Below are positions 1 to 9,208 of a stretch of DNA of 64,000 nucleotides, piece after piece. Source of the DNA: an uncultured Solobacterium sp. Lineage in GTDB: Bacteria; Bacillota_I; Bacilli_A; Erysipelotrichales; Erysipelotrichaceae. Position 1 is the first letter of the stretch; every line of letters begins with the position of its first letter. Made by a program: the position numbers and the translations under genes. The stretch is from positions 1 through 64,000 of the forward strand of contig URYK01000008.1 in the NCBI GenBank assembly GCA_900552125.1, given 5' to 3'. The notes below the pieces were generated by a model. That model had not been told where the DNA came from. It did no database searches and saw only the letters and a program-made list of their open reading frames with translations.

Positions 1-433
<433 letters not shown>

Positions 434-439
434 AGTATC

Positions 440-468
440 ATTATATAGAATTATAGCCATAAACTCAA
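440..468 (-). promoter_or_regulatory. Promoter of the metG leader
   Basis: Minus strand: TTGAGT (463-468), a 17-base spacer, then a perfect TATAAT (440-445). Transcription would begin near 433, giving a leader of about 240 bases before metG, a normal T-box length. Confidence 0.75.
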
Positions 469-995
469 GAAAAAATACATAGAAATCGCATTTTTAATGA
501 ATTATATAACATATACAACAACGGCACTCTAACCCTGAGTATTCAGCATAATTGTATTGTTGTTTCAGACAAGCTGTAACTAATAAGTTCAAAAAGTAAT
601 TATACTCTGCAATCATAAAGGTAGTTATATCTATTTTTTCATACTTGCATACTAGTATCTACTTACTTTTTAATTTAACAAATAATATCATTAACACTAA
701 AATAAAAAATGGTACTAAAGAACGCAAAAAAATCATGGTCCACATATATATATATCAAAAATAATTCGTTCTAAATTTATTATCATCTTCATCACCTTAC
801 ACATAATAACATAATAAAAACAATTATATTCACGTAAATTTTGAATTTAAGATTTATTTAGAATTTTAAAGAACTGTTATCTTTCTATTTCTTGTCATGT
901 AAAAAACTATTCACTTTAAATTTACCTTATGTAATAGACATTTGATAGACAAACTTACAGTTATATTAATTCATAAATGAAGAAAGACATATACC
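469..995. other. AT-rich non-coding stretch
   Basis: More than 500 bases with very high A+T content and stop codons in every frame. No convincing gene, tRNA or long hairpin was seen. It separates the metG promoter from the Xre relic at 996. Confidence 0.6.
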
Positions 996-1181
996 ATGAG
1001 AATAGGAGATAAACTAAAAAAAGCTCGTATACAAAAAGAATATACGAAAGAACCGATAACAGAAAAAACTACTAGTTTCTAGACAACCAATCTCTAATAG
1101 GGAAACAGGAGTTTCCCAAACATACCTTGTGTTTATCTGTTTGCAAATAAGCGTGTTAGTGCCTCTTTTCCGTTGGAGTGA
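996..1181 (+). pseudogene. Broken Xre-family (HTH_3) regulator
   Basis: Three consecutive frames together rebuild the N-terminal helix-turn-helix of a Cro/C1-type repressor. Frame 1 from ATG 996 gives MRIGDKLKKARIQKEYTKE and stops at TAG near 1080. The next frame gives LLVSRQPISNRETG, the usual 'VSRQTISNWETG' recognition helix. A third frame gives SFPNIPCVYLFANKRVSA, the usual 'SFPDIPSLL' region, and ends at 1181. Two frameshifts, and the conserved Trp of the WETG motif is Arg, so this is a decayed gene rather than an active regulator. What it once controlled is unknown; the hydrolase at 1273 is a possible neighbour-target. Confidence 0.75.
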
Positions 1182-1272
1182 AATAACAGAAAAGAAATGA
1201 CGATTCTGATGTATCTTGCTATAATGTGTACAAAGATAAATTTGAATTTGTAAATCATGAGAGGTGCAGAAT

Positions 1273-2307
1273 ATGCAAATAATTAAAATAACGTTCTTAA
1301 TGCTATTAGTTATTATCGTTATTATAATTGTACTTGTATTTATTTTACGACTTTATAATGACAATAAGTATGGTAATAAAGGTTTAACTACATATGAGTA
1401 TTATAAAAATGTGACTGATATAAATTTATATCCTAAAAATGTAGAAGGTGTTGATATAAAATATGTTGATGAAGGAGCCTTTCAAGGTTTCCATATGATT
1501 CCACACAATAAAATCTATAAAGGTGTTGTAGTTTGCTATGGCGGATCAGAAGGTGGTCCTAATTTTGAGGAAGCTGAACGATTAGCAAAAGATGGATATG
1601 AGACACTTGCAGTATTTATGTTTGGTATGAAAAATCAACCAAAAACATTAGCGAGAATTCCGTTGGAACAATTTGAAGATGTGCTCAAATATATCAATAA
1701 AACAATTGAAAATAAAAATCCGATTACAGTATTAGGTACTTCAAAAGGAGCGGAATATGCTTTAAATTTAGCAAGCAAGTATGAGGAAATTTCGAATTTA
1801 ATATTAATTGCTCCATCTGCATATACATTTGCAGGATTAGATTCTAATGATTATGGATCATCTTGGACTTATAAAAATAAAGAATTACCTTTTGTTGATA
1901 TAATGAAATCTTCTTACTCGGCACTAATTAAAAATATACTTATTCCAACGTTGGTTAAATCGCCGATTCAATATAAAGAGACATATGCAAGTGCTGTGAA
2001 ACAAGATTTAGAGAATTATACTAAATTGATACCAGTTGAAAATATTAAAGCAAATATTTTGATGATTGTTGGTGAAGATGATAAAATGTGGGGAAGTTAT
2101 GAAATGGCAAATATAATAAAAAAACAAAATGAAAAGGCTATTTTAGCTTCTTATAGAAATGCAGGACATGTTTTTGCAGGAGAAGGTGTATTAAATACTC
2201 CTGATATGAGAATTAAAACTGGTGGAAACTTAGAAAGCAATGAAAAGGCTAGTATAGAAAGCAATAAGACCATTGAGGATTTTTTACTACAACACCATAA
2301 AAAGTAA
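1273..2307 (+). CDS. Membrane-anchored alpha/beta hydrolase (acyl-CoA thioesterase/BAAT C-terminal-like)
   Basis: A 344-residue enzyme with one N-terminal membrane segment (about residues 5-27), then a catalytic domain. Seen: nucleophile motif GTSKGA with Ser at about 157, an acid in VGEDDKMWG near 270, and His in NAGHVFAG near 299. This order and the GxSKGxE style are those of the bile acid-CoA:amino acid N-acyltransferase C-terminal/dienelactone hydrolase branch. The substrate is unknown. The start is the ATG at 1273 because GAGAGG lies 8 bases upstream; a GTG at 1264 would overlap that site. The gene is isolated, with no terminator hairpin recognised behind it, and sits in AT-rich accessory DNA. 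Confidence 0.85.
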   Translation: MQIIKITFLMLLVIIVIIIVLVFILRLYNDNKYGNKGLTTYEYYKNVTDINLYPKNVEGVDIKYVDEGAFQGFHMIPHNKIYKGVVVCYGGSEGGPNFEEAERLAKDGYETLAVFMFGMKNQPKTLARIPLEQFEDVLKYINKTIENKNPITVLGTSKGAEYALNLASKYEEISNLILIAPSAYTFAGLDSNDYGSSWTYKNKELPFVDIMKSSYSALIKNILIPTLVKSPIQYKETYASAVKQDLENYTKLIPVENIKANILMIVGEDDKMWGSYEMANIIKKQNEKAILASYRNAGHVFAGEGVLNTPDMRIKTGGNLESNEKASIESNKTIEDFLLQHHKK

Positions 2308-2335
2308 ATGCTGAAAAAATAGGAATTATAGCTAA

Positions 2336-2497
2336 CTACAAATTAAGGAGAACCCAAGGAAATGCTTCATTCATAAAATCAATAAAAGGATTTCCCTCAG
2401 TATAATTAGAGTAACAGCTATTATAGTAGATAACTATGCAAATTTTATAATTTTTCTCTATTTTGACAACTCTAACGTCTTCTTCTATTTTCTTCAT
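2336..2497 (-). CDS. Small hypothetical protein (53 residues)
   Basis: A short reading frame starting MKKIEEDVRVVKIEKNYKI and ending PWVLLNL. It is preceded by AAAAGGAGATAAAGTATTG, a very good ribosome binding site for its length. The central part (residues 17-30) is hydrophobic with two Cys. No family recognised. It lies convergent with the hydrolase gene and downstream of the thiamine-binding protein gene, from which a terminator separates it. It may be a real small gene or the relic of a longer one; the binding site is the main support. Confidence 0.4.
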   Translation of the reverse strand: MKKIEEDVRVVKIEKNYKICIVIYYNSCYSNYTEGNPFIDFMNEAFPWVLLNL

Positions 2498-2540
2498 CAA
2501 TACTTTATCTCCTTTTAAACAAAATTTTCTTTCCCCTAAT

Positions 2541-2569
2541 TTAAAAAAGTATCCTCAAAAGATACTTTT
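2541..2569 (-). terminator. Terminator of the thiamine-binding protein gene
   Basis: Minus strand: AAAGTATC, a 7-base loop, GATACTTT followed by TTT and A/T-rich sequence. The stem begins within the last codons of the gene. Confidence 0.7.
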
Positions 2570-2870
2570 ATTTATTTTGGTATTTTCCAATTTTTTGATC
2601 AATAGTTAGTATTTCTTTTTCTGGACAATAAACTACTTTTATATATGCAGATACTTTTTTTGCTCCTGCACGAACTGCCACATGCTGGCATTCCTTTACA
2701 ACTTCCATTAATTGATTATAATCTTCCCCTTCAATCGTAGTTTCAAAAGGCCCTACTTCATATCTTAGACCAGTTCCTGCAATATAAGAAATTACTTCAT
2801 CTACAATACGACATGTTTCCTGATCATCTAAAGTTGCCGGTAAAACTTGAATTGCGACACTTGCGCTCAT
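2568..2870 (-). CDS. MTH1187/YkoF-type thiamine-binding protein
   Basis: A 100-residue cytoplasmic protein of the Thiamine_BP family (formerly DUF77/UPF0045), a ferredoxin-like fold that forms dimers or tetramers. Seen: the N-terminal strand SASVAIQVLPA, the segment YEVGPFETTIEGE (about residues 38-50) and the C-terminal KVSAYIKVVYCPEK strand, all in the family order and at full length. Members bind thiamine or its precursor and often accompany HMP/thiamine uptake genes; no such genes are next to it here. Single gene with its own terminator. Confidence 0.88.
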   Translation of the reverse strand: MSASVAIQVLPATLDDQETCRIVDEVISYIAGTGLRYEVGPFETTIEGEDYNQLMEVVKECQHVAVRAGAKKVSAYIKVVYCPEKEILTIDQKIGKYQNK

Positions 2871-3048
2871 TTTTTATCCTCCTCGCATAACATTCTTTCT
2901 GATTCTATAATTAAAAGACACGATTCCTTTAACTGTCTTTTCCATGGATTATTTTACTCCGAATAACTGTACATGACAAGATTGAAAAATCTTATTCCAT
3001 TATTATATATAAGTTGATACAATAAAGACAAGTAAGGAGCTGATAATC

Positions 3049-4302
3049 TTGAAGAAGTTAAGAGTCGCAATCTTATGGATACTATGTATCTTTCTATGTA
3101 CAGGAATTATAACTATGATTACATGGTATCGTTTTACTCCAGAAAGTATAGCAGGCAGTTCTATCACAACAGAAGAGACTGACATAACTAAAGTCACTAC
3201 TTCATGGTTTGATGATTTTTTCTCACAGTATGAAGGTCCCTTTGTACCTTTTACTTATCGTATAAAAGATAAGAAAATAGAAAATATTTCTGTCTTAGAT
3301 GAAGAACAAAATTTAATTCAGATTGATTATTTAATTAAACCCGTCAGCAATAATCTACAGTTTATCACTTATTATACCGCTTCACCACAAAATGATGGCT
3401 GGTATCTTTCCCAAGATGTATTACAATGGGAAAAAGAAAACAACACTTATACAATAGTTAGTAGAATCAGTCCTGTTCAATATCAGATTCAAACAGATGA
3501 ATCGCTTCGCACACCACAAATACAGCACTATGCTATGGCAGATGAAGAAGAAACTTATGTTTTTCAAAATGAAAAATTATATGTAACTTACGATCATGGA
3601 AAAAATCTAATAGAAGTTCCTATTGCTTATAAAGATATTGCAGGAACTAATAATGGACTATATGATGAACAATTACCTGAGCATGGTTACATCGTTCAAA
3701 AGGATTTTACTGGTTTTGTTGGATATGATCAAAATGGCAGTTATTTGATCTATAGTAAAGATATGGGAAACAATTGGCAGACACAGCGTTTATTTCCTGT
3801 AAATTATCGCAGTGAAAACATTTATTTTAATAAAACAGAAACAAAATATTATTTAACATTAGCACTTGATCGTTCATTAGGAAATGATTATTACGCCACT
3901 TATGTAAGCAATAATCTAAAGGATTGGATTTCTATAAAGAACACAGAACTGAATAACTTAACTCCTGTAAGTTTTATTTCTGATGGAGTTGGATATTTCC
4001 AGGTAGGTACTAGTGAAAATGGTGATATTCTTGTCTATTATACGCAGGATGAAGGTAACTCTTATCAGACAATTACAATCCCTGCTCATGAAACTACATT
4101 CTTAGGTAATACGATAAAGCCTTTTAAAGAGATGGAATACGTTTATAAAGACAACAATAAAATCTATATGGTATTTTCTCAAGGAGAGTTTGGAGATTAT
4201 ACTAAGGATAATAGTTTAGTCAAAGGTCTATATGAATCAAGTGATGGAATTAATTTTACATTTGTAGAAGAATTTACAGAACCTGTTACGTTAGCCGGTT
4301 AG
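3049..4302 (+). CDS. Exported protein with Asp-box (sialidase-like propeller) repeats
   Basis: A 417-residue protein with an N-terminal membrane/signal segment (residues 5-24, no lipobox). The rest is rich in beta strands and carries repeated Asp-box-like blocks: YSKDMGNNWQT, YVSNNLKDWISI, YTQDEGNSYQT and YESSDGINFTFV. These resemble BNR repeats (S-x-D-x-G-x-x-W) of sialidases and photosystem-assembly propellers. No catalytic Arg triad or Tyr nucleophile could be assigned, so an enzymatic role is not claimed. The start is TTG at 3049, supported by AAGGAG 10 bases upstream. It is followed after 9 bases by a small membrane protein gene, so the two probably form one unit. Confidence 0.7.
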   Translation: MKKLRVAILWILCIFLCTGIITMITWYRFTPESIAGSSITTEETDITKVTTSWFDDFFSQYEGPFVPFTYRIKDKKIENISVLDEEQNLIQIDYLIKPVSNNLQFITYYTASPQNDGWYLSQDVLQWEKENNTYTIVSRISPVQYQIQTDESLRTPQIQHYAMADEEETYVFQNEKLYVTYDHGKNLIEVPIAYKDIAGTNNGLYDEQLPEHGYIVQKDFTGFVGYDQNGSYLIYSKDMGNNWQTQRLFPVNYRSENIYFNKTETKYYLTLALDRSLGNDYYATYVSNNLKDWISIKNTELNNLTPVSFISDGVGYFQVGTSENGDILVYYTQDEGNSYQTITIPAHETTFLGNTIKPFKEMEYVYKDNNKIYMVFSQGEFGDYTKDNSLVKGLYESSDGINFTFVEEFTEPVTLAG

Positions 4303-4311
4303 GAGGTATCT

Positions 4312-4536
4312 ATGAAAAATTATAAAAATTGTTTCATTATCTTACTTTTAAGCATTATATTAGTGATCGCTGGATATGAATTTACATGTGGAGGCTTATT
4401 GGTTGTCTATTATAAAGACTATTCAACCGCAATATATTATCTTCTAAAAGGATTTCTTTTAACTTTGTGTTTTTTATTAATTGATTTCCGCAAGGAAGTA
4501 ATTGTTGTTTTCCATAAAGATAAATCATCTATATAA
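4312..4536 (+). CDS. Small two-helix membrane protein
   Basis: 74 residues with two hydrophobic segments (about 7-30 and 42-58) and a charged tail ending HKDKSS. Its AGGAGG site overlaps the stop of the propeller-like gene, 9 bases upstream, so the two are probably translated from one message. No family recognised. A role beside the exported protein is likely but unproved. Confidence 0.6.
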   Translation: MKNYKNCFIILLLSIILVIAGYEFTCGGLLVVYYKDYSTAIYYLLKGFLLTLCFLLIDFRKEVIVVFHKDKSSI

Positions 4537-4537
4537 T

Positions 4538-4580
4538 TAAAAAACCAATGAGACAGTTAAACTGATTTCATTGGTTTTTT
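4538..4580. terminator. Bidirectional terminator between convergent genes
   Basis: AAAACCAATGA pairs with TCATTGGTTTT around a 16-base centre, with A-runs on the left and T-runs on the right. It can end both the rightward small membrane gene and the leftward hemerythrin operon. Confidence 0.8.
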
Positions 4581-4582
4581 TT

Positions 4583-5644
4583 CTATTCTGATGCTTTTAT
4601 AAAGCTTAATAATGCTCCTAATTTCGGGTAAGATGATGTTTCATCAAATTCTTTTTGAATACTTTCCTGATCAAGAACTCTTTGCGCATATGGATAGGCT
4701 ACACCATTTTCTTTATCAATATGTCTTTCCAATAAATCTATATATGCCTGCATATAGCCAATGAAACGTACACAAATATCATCATTTACTTCTTCATTCA
4801 GCAGCTTTTTCAAAGACTTGATATAGTATCGAGCCATTTCATGTTCAATTAACATTCCATTTTCCACAAGTACTTTGCCTTGTGGACTAGCTTCTTTTAG
4901 TTTATCAAACAATAACTCTTCTTCTTTTTGATGGTGAAAAGTATCCGCATACTCAGAAAGATAATCTAAACAAGTAGATATCCACTTCTTATCTATATAC
5001 TTTTGATGTAGGATTTGAATTGTCTGTTTCTTCATTGCCTGTAATACTTTACGAATAATTTCATGTTCTTCTTCCAGCATATCTCTCCATGTCTGATTTA
5101 TTGATTTCTGATATAAATGACCACCGTCTTCTTTTTCTTCATATACAAACATTTCTGGAAGCATTTTATTAATCAGCTGTTCTCTTTCCCATATCCATAA
5201 AGATGCATCTCTAAAATAAGGAACCTGTGAATCATAATGTAAATAAATATGGGCATGATTATCCTCTAACATTTCGATAACTAAATTTCGATCACAAGGC
5301 ATTCCATGAAGAAATCTTGCCTGATATTGTTTTACTATATCCTGTATATTACCATCCATTATATTGGTCTTTGCGAAAGGTTCTAAGACGTCTAAAATTT
5401 TATCTCGACCAAATTGTTCTACAAATTCCTGTACAAGAGAACCATGTTCCTGCTGTACATATAAAATCATACCCTGCAGACTTTCATGAATATTACCTTC
5501 ATCAATATGATTTTCTAATGGAATCGTATGGAAAGGAAAGTTTTGTTTCTTATTCAGGGCATGGCAATATACCTCATTCCATGCGCTTAAAAAACAGATT
5601 CTTTCATATAATATATAATGAATCGGACCTAAGAACTTACTCAT
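4583..5644 (-). CDS. Hemerythrin-domain protein of the Hcp operon
   Basis: A 353-residue protein whose C-terminal part is a four-helix hemerythrin domain. Seen iron ligands: EEEHEII (His about 194), FHHQKEEE (His about 237/238, Glu 242), IEHEMAR (His 268) and RHIDKENG (His 308, Glu 312). Such di-iron proteins bind oxygen or nitric oxide or repair iron-sulfur clusters (YtfE/RIC type). The first 180 residues, beginning with GPIHYILYE, form a separate His-rich region of unknown fold. The start is the second ATG, because AAAGGAG lies 7 bases before it and only 1 base before the first. It overlaps hcp by 8 bases, so the two are translationally coupled. Confidence 0.85.
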   Translation of the reverse strand: MSKFLGPIHYILYERICFLSAWNEVYCHALNKKQNFPFHTIPLENHIDEGNIHESLQGMILYVQQEHGSLVQEFVEQFGRDKILDVLEPFAKTNIMDGNIQDIVKQYQARFLHGMPCDRNLVIEMLEDNHAHIYLHYDSQVPYFRDASLWIWEREQLINKMLPEMFVYEEKEDGGHLYQKSINQTWRDMLEEEHEIIRKVLQAMKKQTIQILHQKYIDKKWISTCLDYLSEYADTFHHQKEEELLFDKLKEASPQGKVLVENGMLIEHEMARYYIKSLKKLLNEEVNDDICVRFIGYMQAYIDLLERHIDKENGVAYPYAQRVLDQESIQKEFDETSSYPKLGALLSFIKASE

Positions 5645-7358
5645 GAACATGCTCCTTTATTCTTTGCACAACATCTTGTAACTCTAAACCATGCAATTCA
5701 CAAGCATCCTTTAAAGATTCAAACTGACTGCTTGGACATCCTAAACAATGGAAACCTGCTTCTATTAACACTTCTTCCATTCCATCATCGATTTTTAATA
5801 AATCTGCCATACTCATTTCTTCATAAGCAATTGAATCTTCTTTTAGACCAAATGCTTTTAAATCTTCTTCTACACTAGAAATTGTCCCAATTCCACAATT
5901 TTCCACAAGCCATGTCGCAACAGCCGGACTTATGAAAGCTGGAAGTGTTGGTCCTAGATGAATATTCTTAACACCTAAATGTAATAATGCCAATAATACG
6001 ATAACTGCTTTTTGTTCATACCAGGCAATATTATAGGTAATAGGCAGATCATTAATATTTTCTAATCCAAATGCTTCTTTTAATTTTAATGCAGTCACAA
6101 CTAAAGAATATGAATCATTACATTGTCCTGCATCTAATACTCTAGGAATTCCATGAATAGAGCCTAGATTTAATTTCAAATAACGATATTTTGCACATCC
6201 TGCAGTTAATATTACTGTATCTTCTGGTAAAGCTTTCGCAAATTCTGTGTAATAATTACGATTTGCATGACGTCCATCACATCCTGCCATAACTACAAAG
6301 TGCTTAATATAACCTTTCTTTACCGCTTCAATTACCTGATCCTGTAAAGCTTCTACTTGCGCATGAGCAAATCCCCCTACGATACTTCCACTTTCTAATG
6401 GTTTAGGTGGATTGCATTTTTTCGCGTGTTCAATTAAGGCAGAAAAATCTTTCTTTCCATTTACGGATGAAATGTGTGGTACACCATCATATCCTACTAC
6501 ACCTGTTGTATAAATACGATCTGCATAACTTTTCTGCACTGGAGTAATACAGTTTGTTGTCATCAAAATAACTCCATTAAAAGATTCAAATTCTTTATTC
6601 TGCTGCCACCATGCATTCCCATAATTACCTTTAAAATGTTCATATTTCTTAAAAGCCGGATAGTAATGAGCTGGTAGCATTTCACCATGGGTATACACAT
6701 CCACACCTTGTCCAAGGGATTGTTCCAGAAGTTCCTGTAAATCATGCAGATCATGACCTGAAACTAAAATACCTGGTCGATTTCCTACTTCTAAAGATAC
6801 TGTTGTCATCTCTGGGTTTCCATAAGTTGAAGTATTTGCTTCATCTAATAAAGCCATTGCGATAACGCCCATTTCACCTGTTTTATCTACTAATGCTAGG
6901 TATTCATCTAACGTATGTTCTTCCATTAAATAAACAAGAGATGAACGTACAAATGCAAATAATTCTTCATTACGATATCCTAATGCATTTGCATGATACA
7001 TATATGCACATAAACCTTTTAAGCCATACATAATCAATTCCTGCAAAGAACGACGATTTTCTTCTAATTCCTGTAAGCTTCCTTCTTCCATTAATTCCTC
7101 AATAGTTTTTCCATGATAAGTAGAAAGAATTGCATTTTTAATATCTTCCACTGAGAAATTAGCATTTGTAATAGTCATAAACAGATTGTTCATGATTTGA
7201 TCATCATTTGCAGTATTTTCCTTAGCTGCATATTTGCTGGCCTGTATTAAAGCATCCTGCAGATTTGCGCAATCAGCAGTTTTTCCACACATACCTTTCA
7301 CAGTACATCCTGTATTATTCATCGTTTCCTGACATTGAAAACAAAACATATTATTCAT
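5637..7358 (-). CDS. hcp: Hydroxylamine reductase / hybrid cluster protein, class I
   Basis: Reduces hydroxylamine to ammonia in vitro and is linked in vivo to nitric oxide detoxification or S-nitrosylation; cytoplasmic, 573 residues, a normal length. Seen: N-terminal Cys 6, 9, 18 and 24 in the C-x2-C-x8-C-x5-C spacing of class I enzymes from strict anaerobes. Hybrid-cluster cysteines are visible in [22 protein letters not shown] and DAGQCND. AAAGGAG lies 9 bases before the chosen ATG. It overlaps the cupin gene upstream by 8 bases and the hemerythrin gene downstream by 8, making a tight three-gene unit behind a predicted Crp/Fnr-activated promoter at 7690-7733. Confidence 0.97.
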   Translation of the reverse strand: MNNMFCFQCQETMNNTGCTVKGMCGKTADCANLQDALIQASKYAAKENTANDDQIMNNLFMTITNANFSVEDIKNAILSTYHGKTIEELMEEGSLQELEENRRSLQELIMYGLKGLCAYMYHANALGYRNEELFAFVRSSLVYLMEEHTLDEYLALVDKTGEMGVIAMALLDEANTSTYGNPEMTTVSLEVGNRPGILVSGHDLHDLQELLEQSLGQGVDVYTHGEMLPAHYYPAFKKYEHFKGNYGNAWWQQNKEFESFNGVILMTTNCITPVQKSYADRIYTTGVVGYDGVPHISSVNGKKDFSALIEHAKKCNPPKPLESGSIVGGFAHAQVEALQDQVIEAVKKGYIKHFVVMAGCDGRHANRNYYTEFAKALPEDTVILTAGCAKYRYLKLNLGSIHGIPRVLDAGQCNDSYSLVVTALKLKEAFGLENINDLPITYNIAWYEQKAVIVLLALLHLGVKNIHLGPTLPAFISPAVATWLVENCGIGTISSVEEDLKAFGLKEDSIAYEEMSMADLLKIDDGMEEVLIEAGFHCLGCPSSQFESLKDACELHGLELQDVVQRIKEHVHE

Positions 7359-7662
7359 TTGATAAAACTCCTTTCTGTATTAGCAGCATTCTGCTATCCT
7401 GCATTGCCTGTAAAGCATGCAGTTCATTTGCTGGTATTTCAATTCCTTCCAAAGCATTCAATATTTTCTTCTCAGATGCTATGGAAAACTGAATTTCTCC
7501 TTCAAGCACCAGCACAAACGCCTCTCTTGAACTTGTATGTGCTGATATACTTTCATTTTTTGATAGTGCAAACAAAGTAACACTACCAGTCTGTGCGATA
7601 ATTTTTGACACAATAGCTCCTTGTTGTATCGTAGCTAACTCATTCAATGAAACAATATTCAT
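7351..7662 (-). CDS. Cupin-domain protein
   Basis: A 103-residue single-domain cupin, first gene of the hcp unit. Seen: the strand pair [18 protein letters not shown] (about 38-55) and the second motif [12 protein letters not shown]. Only one or two His remain of the usual metal-binding set, so metal binding is uncertain. The start is the ATG at 7662 with GAAGGAGG 6 bases upstream; a frame extending to 7698 would run into the promoter. Small cupins often sit in hcp operons of anaerobes, but their job is unknown. Its stop overlaps the hcp start by 8 bases. Confidence 0.82.
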   Translation of the reverse strand: MNIVSLNELATIQQGAIVSKIIAQTGSVTLFALSKNESISAHTSSREAFVLVLEGEIQFSIASEKKILNALEGIEIPANELHALQAMQDSRMLLIQKGVLSNE

Positions 7663-7689
7663 GTTATTGCCTCCTTCATCCACTGCATT

Positions 7690-7733
7690 AGTATACAATT
7701 TAGGTATAAAAAAAGCGGTAATCTAAATTACCG
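7690..7733 (-). promoter_or_regulatory. Predicted Crp/Fnr-activated promoter of cupin-hcp-hemerythrin, with overlapping terminator
   Basis: Minus strand: a perfect -10 variant TATACT (7690-7695) has no recognisable -35. Instead GGTAATTTAGATTACC (7717-7732), a 6-4-6 inverted repeat, is centred 34.5 bases before the last -10 base, that is at -41.5 from the predicted start point. This is the class II activator position of Crp/Fnr proteins. The palindrome contains the stop codon of the Crp-type gene. Its stem, extended to CGGTAAT/ATTACCG and followed by CTTTTTTT, also fits a rho-independent terminator of that gene. Which role dominates is inference. Confidence 0.65.
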
Positions 7734-8313
7734 TTTTAAAGTTTCCATCTTCATCAATTATCAGCAACCCTTCATCTACCATTCGATATAATTCTTTTGA
7801 CAAAGCTGGACGACTTACTCCTAAATAACTAGCCATTTCATGTCTCTTTAAGGTTATTCCAGGCTGTTGATTTATATACTCAATTATTTTTTCCTTTAGA
7901 CTATCTTTCATTAAAATCTTCATTTTTTGTGACAAAGTATATGCCTTTTTAGATAACATAACATTAAGATTTGCGCTAATTTGCGGAAAATCTGAAAGGA
8001 TAGAACGAGGTATTAATAAGACTTTGCTTTTTTTCATTGCCTCTGCATAGAAGGGAAATGGCATATCTAAAAATAAATATACTTCTCCAAAACAATCATT
8101 TGGTTCACTTATAATTGTCATAATGTTCTTAGTCCCATCTATTGTGTTATCACATACACATATTTGACCTTCCAGCAATACATATAAATATTGAGGATGT
8201 TCTTCTTTATGAAAAACAACATCTTGTCGTTCAAAAGATTTTACTATTGACATTGCATATAATTTTTTCATGTCTTCATTTGATAAATTTTCTAATATAT
8301 TAAAAGTACTCAT
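7723..8313 (-). CDS. Crp/Fnr-family transcription regulator, likely controller of hcp
   Basis: A 196-residue regulator: cyclic-nucleotide-binding-like beta roll (about 10-120), long dimer helix (about 120-150) and a winged helix-turn-helix with EMASYLGVSRPALSKELYRM (about 165-184). No N-terminal four-Cys cluster motif, so it is not an oxygen-sensing Fnr of the E. coli type; heme or another ligand is possible. The start is the ATG at 8313, which GGAG precedes by 6 bases. It sits 13 bases after the M55 peptidase gene and directly before the cupin-hcp unit, where HcpR/DNR-type regulators are usually found. Confidence 0.85.
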   Translation of the reverse strand: MSTFNILENLSNEDMKKLYAMSIVKSFERQDVVFHKEEHPQYLYVLLEGQICVCDNTIDGTKNIMTIISEPNDCFGEVYLFLDMPFPFYAEAMKKSKVLLIPRSILSDFPQISANLNVMLSKKAYTLSQKMKILMKDSLKEKIIEYINQQPGITLKRHEMASYLGVSRPALSKELYRMVDEGLLIIDEDGNFKTVI

Positions 8314-8326
8314 TTTATTCTCCATT

Positions 8327-9157
8327 TTACATTGCGAATGCATTGCATATCTTAATCACAAAACGCATGTATGCATATAATTCTTTATATGTATTCTTTT
8401 GAATACGTACTGTACAGGAATCAATAAGTTCTACACCATCCATACGTGATACAAATTCTGCATTTCGTGCATGATGAAAGGTAATATCCATTTTATGATT
8501 TGTAGCTGGATAATCATCGCAAGGATAAGCCAGTTTCTTCATAGAGTGAATGGCTTTTTCATAACGCCTTTCTAATTCTTCCCAGCTACAGCATATAGCA
8601 CATTGAGAAGAAACAGCTTTTTTTGTTTCCACAAAAGCAAATGGTTTCTGCAGTTCTTCTTCTAACTGCTGTTTTAGTTCATGATCTCCACTAATTAATG
8701 TAACAGGAACTCCATATTCCCAGGCTAAACGAGCATTAATTCCGCTTTCTCCCATCTCTTTACCATCTACTTCGATTTTTCTAACCATAGTACCCCAGAC
8801 AGTATGTGACATTACTCCTGATGTATTACTGCGACAATGATATCCTATAAAACATACCGCATCAAAAGAATCATCTAATCCTTCCATCATGCCATATGCC
8901 TTATATGCTCCATTACTAACTACAAGAGAAGCATGCTTATCTAATCTGGAGGCTAAAAGATTATCCATATTTCCATGTCCGTCATTCACTACTATTTCCT
9001 CTACACCATTATCTAACAGCAGTCTTATAAATAAATTAACTTCTTCAATCATATTTGTGCGATATTCTTCATATTCTCTTCCTGATTTCACGGTATAAGC
9101 AGGATTTGCATTCCCCCAGATACCTTCAATATCTGCAGATATATATACCTTCTTCAT
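8327..9157 (-). CDS. M55 (DppA-like) zinc aminopeptidase
   Basis: A 276-residue metallopeptidase. Seen family motifs in order: ISADIEGI (Asp 9, Glu 11), VVNDGHGNM (about 57-65), FIGYHCRS (about 105), MSHTVWG and GESGINA (about 138-145). B. subtilis DppA is a D-aminopeptidase that forms a decamer and releases D-Ala from peptides. The start has AAAGAAGG 8 bases upstream. It lies 13 bases before the Crp-type gene and could share its message. A link to cell-wall peptide recycling is the family expectation, while a link to nitrosative stress is not evident. Confidence 0.9.
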   Translation of the reverse strand: MKKVYISADIEGIWGNANPAYTVKSGREYEEYRTNMIEEVNLFIRLLLDNGVEEIVVNDGHGNMDNLLASRLDKHASLVVSNGAYKAYGMMEGLDDSFDAVCFIGYHCRSNTSGVMSHTVWGTMVRKIEVDGKEMGESGINARLAWEYGVPVTLISGDHELKQQLEEELQKPFAFVETKKAVSSQCAICCSWEELERRYEKAIHSMKKLAYPCDDYPATNHKMDITFHHARNAEFVSRMDGVELIDSCTVRIQKNTYKELYAYMRFVIKICNAFAM

Positions 9158-9179
9158 AAAATAGTCCTTCTTTCTTTAT

Positions 9180-9207
9180 GATGAAAACAGGCAAATTTGC
9201 CTGTTTT
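9180..9207 (-). terminator. Terminator of the RDD-PHP gene
   Basis: A perfect 12-bp inverted repeat AAAACAGGCAAA/TTTGCCTGTTTT (9184-9207) just after the stop codon of the RDD-PHP gene. The T-run on the minus strand ends CATCATAAA. Confidence 0.8.
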
Positions 9208-9208
9208 C

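Noticed and set aside
1264..1275. GTG start for the alpha/beta hydrolase
   Set aside because: It overlaps the GAGAGG binding site that serves the ATG at 1273.
8889..9098. Plus-strand frame inside the M55 peptidase gene
   Set aside because: Shadow of a conserved gene on the other strand; no binding site.
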